From: Mogibacterium sp. | GTDB taxonomy: Bacteria > Bacillota > Clostridia > Peptostreptococcales > Anaerovoracaceae | Length of the DNA: 38,937 nt | Assembly (NCBI GenBank): GCA_017431685.1 | Contig: JAFRKO010000013.1 | Location: 1 to 38,937, forward strand | Direction of reading: 5' to 3' | Part shown: positions 38,920 to 38,937 of the stretch, in pieces | Layout of the letters: every line of letters begins with the position of its first letter | Position numbering within the stretch: position 1 is the stretch's first letter | Program-made: the position numbers and the translations under genes | Notes under the pieces: generated by a model | The model's database searches: none | What the model was told of the DNA's origin: nothing | What the model saw: the letters and a program-made list of their open reading frames with translations, nothing else

Positions 38920-38937
38920 ACTTATTGCCGTACCGGC

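Overview
The window reads as a Gram-positive anaerobe, most likely a member of the class Clostridia. Supporting signs are near-universal AGGAGG-type ribosome binding sites, a sortase-anchored surface protein, PcfB- and VirD4-type conjugation genes, a small Spo0A-C-like protein and Firmicutes-type peptide genes. The genus cannot be fixed from sequence alone. Almost every gene runs on the minus strand, so gene order below is by coordinate and transcription is mostly right to left.

Positions 1 to about 25,300 are the right part of an integrative conjugative element (ICE) or conjugative plasmid that continues off the left edge. Read in the direction of transcription it has: a 46-aa protein, a 138-aa protein and the ParA and ParB genes (24.9-22.5 kb); a MarR regulator with a His-rich insert and its own twin-operator promoter (22.4-21.7 kb); a small membrane protein and a 1389-aa LPXTG-type surface adhesin (21.6-17.2 kb); small replication/maintenance genes including a winged-helix protein, a RadC-like JAB protein and a YdbC/PC4 protein (17.1-15.5 kb); ten accessory genes of mixed enzymology (15.4-10.0 kb); a DUF3991/Toprim protein; a TipA-type MerR regulator; DUF3846; a candidate oriT; and a tightly overlapping mobilization set of MobC-like protein, MOBP-type relaxase, Cys-rich protein and PcfB, leading into the VirD4 coupling protein. 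virD4 is interrupted twice by group II introns. The first is complete (261-3076, with its reverse transcriptase/maturase) and sits inside the Walker B codons. The second starts 137 exon bases later and runs off the window.

Positions about 24,900-26,480 are a junction zone. It holds a multi-stem structure followed by an intrinsic terminator, two copies of a GTTGAAATTTCAA palindrome, a 23-bp copy of a tRNA-Thr 3' end with a matching terminator, and broken genes (an XRE regulator, a sigma region 4-like fragment, a start-less frame). It ends in a truncated gene whose surviving part looks like the C-terminus of a lysophospholipid acyltransferase.

Positions 26,500-38,937 look chromosomal. A proline iminopeptidase-like hydrolase, a DUF6092 protein and a nitroreductase precede a long minus-strand cluster: AroM, an OPT-family transporter, two divergent NicX/M29-type metalloproteins, a PepV-type M20 dipeptidase, DUF1177, an Asp/Glu/hydantoin racemase-like protein and an AEC carrier. 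A divergent LysR gene probably controls it. Together these genes look like an uptake and breakdown route for a particular peptide or amino-acid-derived compound, perhaps one that needs racemization. I know of no described pathway with this exact gene set, and it is the best candidate here for an undescribed system.
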